Shown in pieces: positions 1 to 12,050 of a DNA stretch of 64,000 nt; positions within the stretch are counted from its first letter, which is position 1; each line of letters starts with the position of its first letter. A program made the position numbers and the translations under genes. The stretch spans positions 1,328,552,304 through 1,328,616,303 of the forward strand of contig OY856410.1 of the NCBI GenBank assembly GCA_963693085.1, given 5' to 3'. The notes beneath the pieces are model-generated. The model searched no databases. It saw only the letters and a list, made by a program, of their open reading frames with translations, and had not been told where the DNA came from. Origin of the DNA: Alisma plantago-aquatica. Its lineage: Eukaryota > Streptophyta > Magnoliopsida > Alismatales > Alismataceae.

Positions 1-1060
1 CCCTTCATTAAATAGAAGGGGTGCCCAAAGACTTTTCCTAGGACCATTGAGGGATGTGTCTATCTAAGGATCGACTAGACTTATAATAAATGAATGGAAC
101 ACTAAGAGCACCTATTTTTTAGTACTAAATCAATATGTTGTAAAACTCATTTTAAGTATATAATATTGGTTAAAACCAATAAAGTTTAGTAAAAATTCAA
201 CTAGTTTGATATAATATTTGTGATGACATGTTTTCATGTTGTTGAGTAATTTGGATTTACCTGATTAATAACATAGTTTGTCTATTTTGATCTCTTATTG
301 GGATGTTGTTCTTGTTGATAGCTTTAATGTTATATATTAGCTTCATCTGAATAGCGTTTGGTTGAAATCACTCAGGTGTTAATAATGAAGAGGATTGGAT
401 GAAGTCATATTCCATATTTTGGATAATAAAGATCGTAAAACTAATGTATCATGCGAATGATCATGTGCAAACACAATCTGAGTTATCATCCAAGCTCGAC
501 AATTCTAAAACATAGCCAACTCCATCAACTTTAAGGAAACAAGGTTGCATGGTGAGATGCAGTAATGGGAAAATGAATTCAGTCCATTATTACACTCAAA
601 TTTGGGAAAGGAAGCTTGTAGAAGAACAAATTGATCTTTGCACACTAGAGAATTAAAGTGCAGATAATTTATGAAGAATTTTCAATGTCTTGAATCCATC
701 CTTATTTTTGCTTCTTAATCTTCATAGGCCTATGGTTTTACTCCATTCTGTTGTGCTTCTAGGTTCTAGTAAATAGATAACAACTTTCTTGATATCATGA
801 TGTTTTTCATCTACTAAGATAAGATACATATATTTGTGTCTAATGATATAATATGCTAGCAACTAAGCTCTACTCTATTCAACTAGGTGTAAGAAAAGGT
901 TTTTTAGCTTTCCAAAAAAAAGAATTATAGTTTATTTGAATTGGGATTTTGGGGAAAATTTTGGTGTAGTTTGGACGATCACCTTTAAAACATGAAATAA
1001 GTAGCATTGAAATAATCATGTTATCATTTAATATATATTGTTTGAGTGTTATACGAACTT
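1..1060. repeat. Duplicated gene-flank spacer, copy 1
   Basis: The window opens with a short pyrimidine/purine inverted motif (positions 1-22) that recurs right after the stop codon of the kinase pseudogene at 2792. Similarity to 2792-3312 then resumes in patches: the text around 40-120, 140-340 and 925-1040 matches 2870-2950, 2955-3160 and 3185-3312. This looks like the 3' flank of an upstream sister copy of the same gene, lying just outside the window. Copy 1 holds about 550 extra bases (roughly 370-920) absent from copy 2, of unknown nature. No coding sequence seen. Confidence 0.55.
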
Positions 1061-1609
1061 TAATTTGAGTTTATATAAATGATGGGATCAATCTATATTA
1101 GCTGGACAAGTTTTGGAGGATAAATAATTTTGACATGGGTCCAGTAAAAGTTCGAGCAACATTTGCCAAAGGTCACATGATGTGTCATGTCAACAATAAC
1201 TAATATCCATCAATGGGGAGCCCATCAACATGTACAAAGGTGGTCTAAAATGATGGAACAACCATCAACAAATCTGATGACATATAATTTTGAGAATGAC
1301 TTGACTAGATACATGACCAAGTTGATATTGGGTAACTACATTTTACAACAATTTGGTTGACCTTTCACATAACTTGCAAAATTTTGAAGTCATCTGAGAA
1401 ATCATAATTAATGTAATTTCAATAAATTGAAATCATTTAAAAGTCTTATGAATACCACTTAACATGAATGAACCTCATTTTTACTTCTTAATCCCCTAGG
1501 ACCCAAAAGCTACCTAAGGATAAAAACATTTGTGTTTAGAGAGACATGGATCTTAAATCATGATCCATATTACTTAACCTTGCATTAATGTTGGTACTAG
1601 AAAGACATC

Positions 1610-2791
1610 ATACAATATTGATGTCAGTCTTTCCATCAACAATGTTGTCAGTTGGTTCATAGTGATATCTTCAGTCACTATTATTAGCACTATGTTGAGT
1701 AGGAAGAAAAGACATCCTAGGTGATACCCATACCAAAGATACATGTGACATGCATTTTTCCGTTTCACCTTATGAAATTGAGGATGCAACATAAGGATTC
1801 TATGAGATAATAGACATTGGTGTTGGTCATTTATACAAGGTCTGAAAGGGTTTAATCTATCCCAGTAAGTCCACAACTACATCACAGGAAAAACCTGAAG
1901 TGGGCATCAAGCTTGCTCACTCAACATCACATTAGGGGATTCAAGAATTTCCAGATGAGGTCGAGATGCTTTCCTTGTTGTAGTAGAGATGCCTAGTTTA
2001 ATTATTGGGCTTTTATGATGAAATGAAGAGATGATCTTAGTTTATGAGTACTTGACCAAAGGTACCTAGTCCGAGAACATGTATACAGCTCAAAGAAACT
2101 GACACAAAATTAGAGACAATGACTAGACATCAACCTCGATGCAGCATGGGGTCATCATTACCTACACACTAGCGTATGCCGCACCATCATTCACCATGAT
2201 GTGAAGATCACTAATATCTTGCTAGATGACATCTGGGTGGTCAAAATGGACAAATTAATCCAGAGCAAGGTTGGACCAAAGATGGAATGATCAACATCAG
2301 CATGAGAACTATGGTGAAAGGAAGTATTATTACCTATATTATGATTATATCCAGTGATGAGAACTCACAAATAAGTCTAATGTGTACTCTATTGGTGGAA
2401 TGTTTTTTGAGGTGATATGTTTATGTCTAGAAGTCAACATTGATCTTCCTCATGATAAAGTGAGGCATGTAAAGTGGCCTAAACTATTATGACAATAGAT
2501 TACTTGAGAAAATTTTGGACCACAACTTCAAAGAATAAATAGCAAGCCAATGCTTCAACATGTTGATTGAAAGTTCCTACAATTCCATTTTTGATAATGG
2601 GATTGACTGCGCATCCATGGGGATTTTTTATCGTGTCTTGATTCAGTATTGCAAGTACAATATGATTTCGAGAAGCAAATCAACACATGAATTTCATGTA
2701 TCAACCTTGTTGAAATGTCATTCAAAGACTTGATGGGTTCACTTTTAATGATGTTATCTTCTCTAAGATTGTTGATCCTAGAGTTAAGTGA
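1610..2791 (+). pseudogene. CrRLK1L (FERONIA-like) receptor kinase pseudogene, 3' part
   Basis: Broken reading frames on the plus strand line up in order with the intracellular part of plant CrRLK1L (FERONIA family) receptor kinases. A hydrophobic stretch near 1640-1700 resembles a membrane span. It is followed by FSPYEIEDAT (about 1757, the conserved start before the kinase domain), a glycine-loop remnant IGVGxxYKV, EFPDEVEMLSLL, LVYEYLTKGT (about 2040) and HHDVKITNILLDD (about 2195-2225; the family has HRDVKTTNILLDE, so the catalytic-loop arginine is lost). Then come VYSIGGMFFEV and a C-terminal tail ending FSKIVDPRVK before TGA at 2789-2791; family members end similarly. Several stops and frameshifts rule out function. 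Full-length members are about 850-900 residues; the malectin-like ectodomain is not recognisable here. The flanks show it is one unit of a tandem duplication. Confidence 0.8.
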
Positions 2792-3312
2792 CCCCTTTCT
2801 ATATAGAAGGGGTGACATGTGCCATGCATTATAAGTACTATTAAAAGACTTTGTGTAGAACAGTTGATGGGTGCATCTAAGGATCAACAAAACATTTAGT
2901 AAATGAATAGACGATTAAGAACTCCTCTTCTTTTTTGGGATAGTTATGATTGTCTTGTACAAATTATACTATGTATAATGTATTCAATGAAATTAATAGA
3001 GTTTCACAAGATATCAATTGATATAACATAATACTTGTGAATATTGAGCTCTAAATGGATCTGTAATTAGGATTTTATCGACTAATCATATGATTTGTGT
3101 GTTTTGATCTCTTGTGTGGTTTTAATTATTATTGATAACTTGATTAGAATGCATAAATTATGTTTGAACATGGTTTGGTGAAGTTAGAATGATAGTTTAT
3201 TTGAATTAGGGTTTTGAGGATAACTTTAGTGTAATTTGTATGGATACCACTATTACTTGCAACACAAAATTACAAATAAACATGTTAGAATCTATTATTA
3301 GTTGTTTGAATG
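2792..3312. repeat. Duplicated gene-flank spacer, copy 2 (split by TRIM)
   Basis: Starts at the stop codon of the kinase pseudogene and matches the beginning of the window in the same order. After the Cassandra-like insertion the similarity seems to continue weakly at about 4040-4090, which resembles 1150-1195. So the duplication predates the insertion. No coding sequence. Confidence 0.55.
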
Positions 3313-3423
3313 TGTAACTAGCCACATTTTGAGATAATATAATTATGCCCAAACAAAAATTATTTACACCAACAGACCCCACTAGCCTTAACTACACACT
3401 TTGTTCTCACTCATACACAAGTC

Positions 3424-3544
3424 AAGGATAAACTTCACGATTGGTCACACATCCTAGTACTACTCTTGGCTGAGCACACTTAACCAAAAAGTTCTTTACT
3501 GATGGGTTCCTTGAAAAGGATGTACACCTTTGTGATATGGGTAG
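3424..3544 (-). other. 5S-rRNA-like segment in TRIM 3' LTR
   Basis: Read on the minus strand, this segment follows plant 5S rRNA in order, from a degenerate 5' part through CCCATCAGTAAAGAACTTT and AGAGTAGTACTAGGATG to GTGACC and a degenerate 3' end. The middle block AGAGTAGTACTAGGATG matches the conserved 5S sequence as I know it. It is a 5S-derived LTR component, not a functional 5S gene: the internal promoter region and the 5' part are eroded. Confidence 0.8.
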
Positions 3545-3717
3545 TCCAATCATTCCTTTTAAGATCATTTTATTCGAGGCCTCAAATCTTAGGATGTTAT
3601 GTTCCCATCCACTTAGACTCTTGACATCCTCTCTACCCTTTCCAACATACCTTGACCGCCCGATAGAAGATTGACATGCCACATGCCCATGTGGGCCGCA
3701 ACTACAAGAGGGGTTTT

Positions 3718-3730
3718 GGCTCTGATACCA
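3718..3730 (-). other. TRIM primer-binding site (tRNA-iMet)
   Basis: The minus strand reads TGGTATCAGAGCC two bases inside the LTR edge at 3733, complementary to the 3' end of plant initiator tRNA-Met. It fixes the element's orientation as minus. Confidence 0.85.
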
Positions 3731-3844
3731 TTTGTAACACTCAGGCTCACTTCATAAGGCTCTAGTAGAGTTCCAGGAATGAAAACTAGCCCCAAAGAGA
3801 ACCACTAGACTTAGTTGTGTACTTTGTCCTCACTCATACGTAAG

Positions 3845-3965
3845 CGAGGATAAACTTCCTGACTTGTCACCCATCCTAGTATTACTCTGGGATGAACATT
3901 ATTAACCACAAAGTTCTTTAGTGATGGAATCCCTAAAAAGGAGGTTCTGCTTGGTAATATGGGTA
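3845..3965 (-). other. 5S-rRNA-like segment in TRIM 5' LTR
   Basis: Second copy of the 5S-like segment. The best conserved block on the minus strand is AGAGTAATACTAGGATGGGTGAC, shown here as its core ACTAGGATGGGTGAC. The rest is more eroded than in the other LTR. Not a functional 5S gene. Confidence 0.8.
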
Positions 3966-4025
3966 GTCTAATCATTTCTTTTAATATCATTTTATTTGAG
4001 GAGTCAAATTTAGGATGCTAGAATA

Positions 4026-7000
4026 TTCCTCTAGGTCAGGCTAGTTTTCAATAAATCTTTCCCAAAGGCTACATGATCTGTTGTATCAATGAAATGTGTT
4101 CACTATGTGTGTAAAATGCAAATGCATGTGCTGTAATATAAAGCCAAAAGAGGCCCAAGTTGTCAAAACTCATGGAATCATAAACCAAAAACTACATCAA
4201 ACTAAAAATCGACCAGCTATACAGATTGAAAAATATTGAATTTTAGTTATTAAACTAAATACAAAACAAGAGAAACTAGATTAAGGTTGGTTGTATATGA
4301 TGTTTAAAATACTCATCATAACTAGAAGTTTCTTAATGATCCATATTGCAATTGTACTTTCTTCATTTATAATTCATTTTTCTCCTAAAGTAGATATCCA
4401 TAGCTAACACTACTCATTTCTGTAGCATAGTGTACTACCTAAATTAAGCCAAAACCCACTTCCATAGAAGTTTAAGAGCATAATTTAGGCATATAGTAAC
4501 TCCCTCTGGATTATTCTCTCATAATTGTAAGCCCTCTTTCTAAGCATGTTATTATTTATGTCAAATAATAAAATTTTCAACTTAACCCCTCTCCTGAAGC
4601 AATTAGAAGACCAACACTCAAATTAATGTGATCAAGCATAAATAGATCAATATGGAGATCATAACTTCATGTTTAAAATAATGAAATCATACTATAATTT
4701 CATTGTACCTACTTACAACAATATGTCAGGGTAATCCCTGGCCCTAGGGAAAAAGGAGGTTTAACCCTACATGTTCAACATCAATTCATAATAAAAATAG
4801 AAGTAAAGAAGAAAATCATAATATAGATAAAGAATACCTAGAGAAGTTGACTTGACACTTCCTTATGAGGAAAACCACAACCAATAGCATTTTGGATGAA
4901 AATCCATCCTCCGGATGTGACAAGATCATCCATTTTCTTCCATTCTCCCCAGTCTCCTCTATGTGATGATATGCCTCTGGCCGCACTCCCTAGGTCATAA
5001 GTAAGGCCAAAATAACACTTAACTTTCAACTACTAGATCAAAGTAATTATAAGTCTACATTATTCTCACAGGCTCGACACTGCTAATAGGGTGTCAATGG
5101 GACTAATAATGTAGTTATTTTTTCTTGAATGTAAAGTTTCAATATTACAGACATTCCCATTCATAAAACCTAGTAGTCTCTTGTTAGGGTCTGAATTATG
5201 ATGTCAATAGTACCAACATTTCTATTAGTAGTATCAATATAATTATTTACCATCCATGTTTCTCTCTAGTCCTCTAGTTGATACCATTGAATTTGACTCT
5301 CACTAGAACTGAGTGGCATTTTCATAGCATGAAGTCTGGTCTTAGTAGGATCGATCTTTCTGAGTATAATGTGAACTTGGATGTTAGACATTGGTACTGC
5401 CGAAAGTTGTGTTGGTGGCACCGAATTGATCAATCAATAATTCTTTTGGAAAAAAATTGAGGAATAATATCATAATTCAGGGTAAATGAAAATAAAATTA
5501 TGTATTTTTATTAAATAGGAAATCTTTGAATTTATTAATCTAATTAAAACATTTCCATTTGAATATGACATTACCAAAAAAGTTCAAAATGGCATGTGAT
5601 ATGCGTCATAAAATTCGTGAACCATAATCCCCTCAACTTGAATGTTACTCGCCCTTGAGCAACACTACTCTTGGGTATATTTATAGAAGTGGAAAGAAAT
5701 AACTACCAGTGGATTTAATTTTCTTAATCAACATCCACCTATCGGCCCCCGACCAGACCTCACCAGGCATAAAACAAGTAGCTATTATAAAGAGATGAAT
5801 AATGTTCTTAAAAGATGTCAACAAAAAGAGTAATGAAAATACTACATACTTGGATTAACTAACATAGTGGTAGGTAGGACAAGTGCTTGGTGCACCATGT
5901 GATCTTCCGATCTACATTTCTCTGATTTAAAAAAATAATACATAGTTGAACTAGTTCCCCAATAAAACATCAATGAGGGGAATAATCATAATGGTTTCCT
6001 ACCTTGCCGAGAAATTGGTGGAAAACATGGGTGGCAATGAAACTAGGAATCAAAATAACAATCAAAATCATTTATGTAAGAAATACAAATAGAATGCACC
6101 TTTATGATGTGTAATATGCAAATGTATGCCTTATAATGGCTACTATAAATAGTCAAATGATGCATGCAAAATATGACTCATCTTAATGATGAGTATAAAA
6201 ATAACGGTATGTTCATAAACAATGTTCCTACTTTCTCCTTATTTATGGCATTGAGAGAATATGAAAATTGGTCTTCAGAATCCTTTTCCTCATTTCTCCT
6301 ATTTTTCTTTCATTTTGAAATATGTTTTCTTTTTTTCTTTTTCTTCTTTTTTTCTATGGAGAATAAGGATATACATTTTTCTCTCTCTTTCTTAGTGGAG
6401 GAAAAATAGTTGGGAATAAAGATACACCTTATGCAAAAATGCAATGGGAATTGCAATCTATATGCACTTTATGCGAACAAAATATGCTCAAGTGATGTGA
6501 TATGCAAAATATTATTTTCTAATGCAAATATAAAATAAATGAACTATATGCTTCCTATCATTTTCTAAACAAGAGGAAAATAATTTGTATTAAAGTTGTG
6601 ATTCCTAAAGTGGTGGTTGAAGATGAATGATGGTGGATGAGATTACATGACTAAGAGATATTGTATTCCCTAACATGATGTGTCCCTATCCTATGAACTT
6701 TTGTAATAGGCTAACCTTTGAGTCTACATCTAAATTCACATGAAACATCACATTTCGGTTTGGTTGGTTAGGACTAAAACATGTTCTTCATCATACAAGC
6801 CTAGGGTTTCCCATTTTAAGTATTTTTTGAAGGTAACAAGTCCAAACAATTCCTCCAATCACTTCACATTTAAACATAACAATTTAGCTTAAAGGGCTAA
6901 GCATGAGGGTAAATTCATATACATTATTTTTTAAATTACCCTAGGAACATTGCACACAACTCTTTTACTAAATATATGCAATCATGATTAGTTAAGCTCC

Positions 7001-7500
7001 ACGATAACGTTGGATATATGTGGAATCTGAAACAAGATAAAGAAATAAATTTACTTTAAGAAAAGAAAAGAAACATGCAAAAAACTAGAATAGATTAGAG
7101 TGATATAGGTGATTGATTCAATTACCCCCAAGCTAAAATTTAACTATGAACTTATAGTTTAGAATCTATCAAAGAGGTGGCAGGGGGTACCATGTAATCA
7201 ATATTGCTGAGAAAATTAGATGGAATCTACATATCTAGTGGGTGGTAGGTACCTGTGAATTGTGGAGGATGGGAAAGCATTTTGGGTGGTTGAAGGTAGC
7301 TAGAAAAATTCCCTTAGATCTAATAGTAATCAAAGTGAAGTTTTTTTAATGCTTTCTCTGTATCATGAAAGTATGGATGTTTTCTTTGTTGGACAATAGA
7401 AGGAATTCATTGTCATAGATCTCTTGTTGTTATAGAAGAATCTACTCTTGAACTGCCTGTACCTGAGTCAAGGTCGTGTAGCGATACTGCTGACCCTAAT
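4026..7500. other. No recognisable gene
   Basis: AT-rich sequence with frequent stops in all frames. A thymine/pyrimidine-rich run lies at about 6290-6390. I recognise no protein motif, structural RNA or terminal repeat here. Short open frames in this stretch show no coding character. Confidence 0.6.
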
Positions 7501-7517
7501 TAATGGATGCCAACATC

Positions 7518-8650
7518 CTAAACATGTTTTTTTAGAAGAAGAAGAACCATTATGAAGAAGGGTGTCATAAATTCTCTTGTGGGGCACAAAAGAGTAGTTT
7601 TCTCCTCTTGCTCTTCATCCTCTACTCCATCTTCTTCCTCTTTTGTAGATTCATATTCTCTTATTTCTTCTTCAGAGGCTTCGCCTTCCACTCCCCTGAC
7701 TATCCAATGAAAATGGAGTATTCTCTCAAGTAAAAATGGGGGTAGGTAGAGCCATGTCCAAGACTTGGACATCTTGTGTGTAACATGCATAGATTCTCAT
7801 GTCATACTTGGAGACCATCTAATACCACTTGAAGTTTCTTGAAGTCTTGAGGGAAATTCATGGTGAGAGTGTTAGTCCTGAAGATAGTAAGGAGGAGGTG
7901 TACAACGATTGATGTTATCAATCCCCAAAAATGAATAGTAGCATCTCTCTTTAATGGATTCTTAATGACCACCATGTGAAGGAGGAGGAAAGTTACCATA
8001 TTTATGTGCTCCTTCACTAGGGTCTAGAGAGACCAAATGACAAACAAATCCATCTTTTTTTCTTGCCTTGTATTCGCATTGATCACGAGAAAATGTTGTT
8101 CATCACATTGTAATGGAGGATGCAGGATAATGGATTCTCTATGGTAATAGATGATAATAGGTTGTATTTGATGGTGAACCCATGAGAAAGAGTTGTATTC
8201 TTCCTCCAAGCCATGTTGAAGTTGAAGGCACTGGGGTTAAAGAACACACCCTCCATGGACCAACTGTAGATGACGTTGAATGTGCTCAGTTGTAGGTGAT
8301 GCCCGATGTTGAATAAGAAGATCTTAACCCAACCATCTTCCCAACCTTCAATGTACTATGAGATGTAGTATACCTCCAACATAACAATAAATGAGTGTAC
8401 GATGTCGGGTAAGTTGGCCAATAAGGAAATAAAGGGTGATCTCCTTCCATACCCCGATCGACACAAAAATGCTAGAGGTTTTATAGAGCCCAGATATAGT
8501 TAGGAATGGTTGATCCCCATACCAAGTTGCCACTACTTCCCTCTTTTGCAGATCTGTGTGGCACTTCTTCTCAACTTTGATAATAAAGGACACCCTTTTC
8601 AACCTTGGAATGAGTTGTTCCAATTGAAGGGTGTAGGAGGGGACAACATG
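7518..8650 (-). pseudogene. Decayed retrotransposon ORF, 'plant transposon protein'-like
   Basis: A run of minus-strand frames broken by stops (8623-8348, 8209-8024, 8017-7802, 7790-7518) reads in the order typical of the 'putative plant transposon protein' domain found with Athila/Tat-type elements. A segment VVATWYGDQPFLTISG comes first. Next comes a region with KMDLFVIWSL and VKEHINMVTFLLLHMVV, which corresponds to the 'nine-to-ten helix' part of that domain, and then HFWGLITSIVV. An acidic low-complexity tail (about 7600-7700) follows. Assignment rests on remembered family patterns, not a search. It lies downstream, on the same strand, of the Athila-type integrase remnant at 9355-9687, which is where such ORFs occur. 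Confidence 0.45.
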
Positions 8651-9354
8651 TCAGGCTACCATCTCCTTATAGATAAATGATACAAGTGAGCAAAGAGAAC
8701 AAAGGATCTAATGTAGATGCATGAAGAGGATTTACACCTGCTAGAGTGTGTCAGAACATCACAAAGGTAATCACAGTTGCTATAGTAGAGTCTGAGTGCT
8801 TGGGTATGAATTGATAGATCCCACACTCTCCCTTCTATAACCAAAGTTCATTCAGGTTGCATAGAGTCTTTGTCACCAATAAGGTGTATGTGGTACTGAT
8901 AGGGGTGGTGATTTTTGTTCTCGTTGTAGGTATCCATTGATATTCATGTTCATGGGCTTTCAATTCATCCACCCATAGATCCTCACATGTCAATGGTATC
9001 GATGACTTCTGGTGGTAATGATACAACTATTTAGCCATGGTTCAATACTCATGATCATTTGGTCACCAAGCTCATGGCCATTGGATGGAGAGCCATTGAT
9101 TCATCATTTGGGTAATGTTGGTACTATCAACACATTTTTCAGTAGAACCAAGTTGATTTTTTTCACCCATTGACATACCACTTGGTGCTACCAACCACTG
9201 ATGTTAGTTCTATCCAGGCTTTCATTAGTTCCACCAAATTGGTTCTTGGTGGTACGAAAAATATGTTGTTGTAGAATCCATAACTTTCTTTAATGGGAGG
9301 ATCCTACAACTTATGAAAAATCTCTCCAGCAAAATAGTTCTTACATCTTTTTAA

Positions 9355-9687
9355 GTGGCCTTGAAATTCTTAGTACCATCACTTAACTCTACTTTCCTAT
9401 ATGTAAATACCTTGACTACATAATATGGTCCACTCCATCTAGACCTCATTTTACCAATATGCATCTCCGTTCTCGAATTGAAAAGTACAACTTGCTGACC
9501 TATTACGAATCTCCTATAGAGAATGTCGAAGTCATGATTTTTTCTTAGTTCTATCCTTGTATATCTTCATATTCTCATAAGAATCAAACCTAATTTCATC
9601 CAGCTCATTCAACTCTAATCTGTGTTTATTCCCTATAGTAGATATAGAAAAAATTGAGTTTCTTGAGGGCCCACTTGGCATGATGCT
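9355..9687 (-). pseudogene. Athila/Tat-type gypsy integrase C-terminal fragment
   Basis: Minus-strand frames with one shift read HAKWALKK, then RLELNELDEIRFDSYENMKI, YKDRTKK, VIGQQVVLFNSR and RSRWSGPYYVVKVF. This order (NELEELR..AYE..KIYK, then KVLLFNSR, then KLRSRWSGPF) is characteristic of the end of Athila/Tat pol polyproteins. The fragment is cut abruptly at 9687, where a CACTA-type terminus begins at 9688. The upstream part of the integrase (normally with CHLPVELEH just before this) is not found at the other end of the CACTA element, so the locus is rearranged. Pseudogene only. Confidence 0.75.
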
Positions 9688-9702
9688 CACTACTACAAAA
9701 AT
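9688..9702 (+). repeat. CACTA-type terminal inverted repeat, left end
   Basis: CACTACTACAAAAAT, a textbook CACTA terminus, directly abuts the integrase remnant. No other matching terminus exists in the window except the one at 57765. Confidence 0.7.
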
Positions 9703-10742
9703 GAGATATGACATCGTTCATTTTAGTCATATGGTGTTAGTGACCAACTGAAGACTAAGTAGGAGATGTTAAAACTCAGGACATACATTATCAGGTGAAG
9801 CAACTAACAATAATAATTTATGTCACCAATTCCACATTATAGACAATCCAATGACATAACATTGAGGGGGTGACAAAATTGTGGTTTCCACTGACATTCC
9901 GTAGTCGATTATCTAATAAAAAACTAACAACATTAAGATAATTATGTAGATAAAATGGTTTCCTTTGATATTACCTCATTGTTTAATTAATGAGAAATAA
10001 ATGATGTCAAATAGCACGATGTTGATTTTATCACTAATTGAACAGTTAAAATTTTACGTATATCTCTTCAATTTATTATAAGTAACTGACATATAATGTG
10101 TATGTAGTTGGTTATTTATAGATAATAGATGAGAATTGTCTATGTTATTTCTTATATAGCAGGTATGCAGACCATCGGTCTAGCTACTAGCTTGTCTACT
10201 GGATGCAGTTCTTCTGAACTGAAAAATTCCTCAAAACTACAGGCCTCTGCAAGCATCACAACTTAACAATAGGTCGAAAAACCTACAAGAAGAAAGATAT
10301 ATATATATATATATAGATACACATGCATTTGATACAATATACAAAAATATGCCGAAAAACATCAACATTTTATCATATTTTATTTCAAATGCACACATGT
10401 ATCCATGAACTCCCAACTCAATTGATTAATTTCTCAACAACAAATTCAATTTCATACATATGCAAAAATATACGACACTCTCCTCTTGCATTGAACATTC
10501 AATTCACACACAGATATGCATGAATACAAATCAACATGAATTGTCATAGAATTTAAATCCACAATGTATACTAATGTAACAAACAAGAATCTAATATCAA
10601 ATATTAAACTACAAAAATATCAATCAATACTCCCAACCATATATTAGGTCAACATGTCTCATGAAGTAGTATTCCCACTCTTCGTGTAGGTCATTAAACT
10701 GCTCTATTGTATAGGGTTTAGTGTGTCAAAACATTGTAAAGA
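9703..10742. other. CACTA-2 3' terminal region, non-coding
   Basis: Repeated short motifs resembling TGACAT, GACCAACTG and GTTGGTTATT recur, possibly degenerate subterminal repeats. A short (AT)n run lies at 10296-10315. No gene seen. It ends at the RT1 target site; the same element resumes at 38346. Confidence 0.4.
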
Positions 10743-11422
10743 GCATGTGTGACAAAGTGAATTTTAGCATAAGAATGAATTGATTACTTTTTTAGCCTCA
10801 TTTTGTAAACTCTTGACCCCAATATGCTTTCCATGACCCATAAATCAATATTGATACTCAAATTTGAAATTTAGTGATCAATGTGAACTTTATACACTCT
10901 GAGACACCACATACTTCATTAATTTGTTACTTGATCCAAAGAAGTAAATTGGTCCATCAAACTTAACCATATGCTTCTCAAACTTTTTAAACTATTCTAC
11001 ACGTTTTTATGAACCTATGGTCCAAATTTCATCCCATTTTGACATTCCTACAATTTTCTATGAATTATTAAAGTGAATGTATTGAAAACCCCTTAATTTT
11101 CCTTTTTATTTAGATTTTTGAATGTCATCGATCTATGGAATGAAGAAGGTGTGCATCTCTGCCCTCAGATCTGCCTCTCATAGATCCAGTCCTGATCCTA
11201 TGTCCTAGAAACCTTCTCCTACCTCTCGCTGATTGTGGGAAGGAGACAAGATAGCCTTAATGATCGATCTTCTTCCTCTGACCAAGATTTGAATTTTAAA
11301 CTGAATGAAAATGATCATCTAATGATTTCATGCCCAAAGAACCCTACTTTGACCACACTTCACAATCAGTTTAACCATTAAATCATTGCCCCTCACCCTC
11401 CCATCCCACTTAGGTGGCCATG

Positions 11423-11760
11423 CACTACAACAAACATTCACATTAGTGGTCTTTTAGAAATGCGACTGAAAAATAAACGCCACTAAACATGTTTAGTGGC
11501 ATTTGTTGACACTTAAAAAAATACCTCTAATACCAATGCCACTAGAAAGATAGTGGCATAAGTTGTAAATGCCACTAAATGTTTGTCTTTAGTGGAATCC
11601 AATAAATGCCAAATAAAGGCCACTAAAACATCATTTGGCATTTATAAAAAATTCACTATCCATCAATTGGCTTTTATACAAATGCCACTATTTTGTATTA
11701 TGTTGGTGTATGAAAATGTTCTTATTGAGTTTAATGGCATTTAAAAAAAGCCACTAATGA
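11423..11760 (+). repeat. CACTA-1 left TIR and subterminal repeats
   Basis: The terminal repeat is followed by about ten copies, in both orientations, of a motif containing TTAGTGGC or GCCACTA, often as AAATGCCACTAAA. In En/Spm-type elements such subterminal motifs are bound by the TNPA protein. The right end (about 30020-30207) has the same motif. Confidence 0.85.
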
Positions 11761-11894
11761 CTACTAGTTTTGTATTACTACATTTTCATGGATTTTAGTC
11801 ATTCAGTTTTCAATTTATTATCATGATTTCTAAATGAATGTCAATTGTAGATGAACTCACTTGTTTGAAAGTATGAATATTTTTTATTTTTAAC

Positions 11895-12050
11895 AATTGA
11901 GAATTACATGGGGAGGACATTTTACCTTGCCCCTAATATTTAATACAACACCAATGATATACATTCATACAACATTTTACCCTTCCCCTTATACTGAATT
12001 ACATGGGGAGGACATTTTACCTTGCCCTTATATAGAATACAACACCAATG
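11895..12050 (+). repeat. Short tandem duplication before Tim17-like fragment
   Basis: A block GAATTACATGGGGAGGAC through AATACAACACCAATG occurs at about 11898-11955 and again at about 11995-12052. The second copy ends in the ATG where the Tim17-like reading frame starts, so a duplication edge coincides with the start of the captured fragment. Confidence 0.7.

Larger units (their letters stand above)
3313..4020 (-). mobile_element. Cassandra-like TRIM retrotransposon (708 bp)
   Basis: Two direct repeats, 3313-3599 (287 bp) and 3733-4020 (288 bp), flank a 133-bp internal region. On the minus strand, two bases inside the right-hand LTR lies TGGTATCAGAGCC, a primer-binding site for initiator tRNA-Met. 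Both LTRs begin TGTAAC on the plus strand. Flanking pentamers are GAATG (3308-3312) and GAATA (4021-4025), a target-site duplication with one difference. Size, lack of coding capacity and the 5S-like sequence inside both LTRs are the hallmarks of Cassandra TRIM elements, which move only with enzymes supplied by other elements. The two LTRs are clearly diverged, so the insertion is old. It interrupts the duplicated flank of the receptor-kinase pseudogene. Confidence 0.85.

Noticed and set aside
3424..3965. Genuine 5S rRNA genes
   Set aside because: Both copies are degenerate and lie inside the LTRs of a TRIM element.
6164..6409. 81-codon plus frame
   Set aside because: Created by a thymine-rich tract encoding a run of phenylalanines; no coding character.
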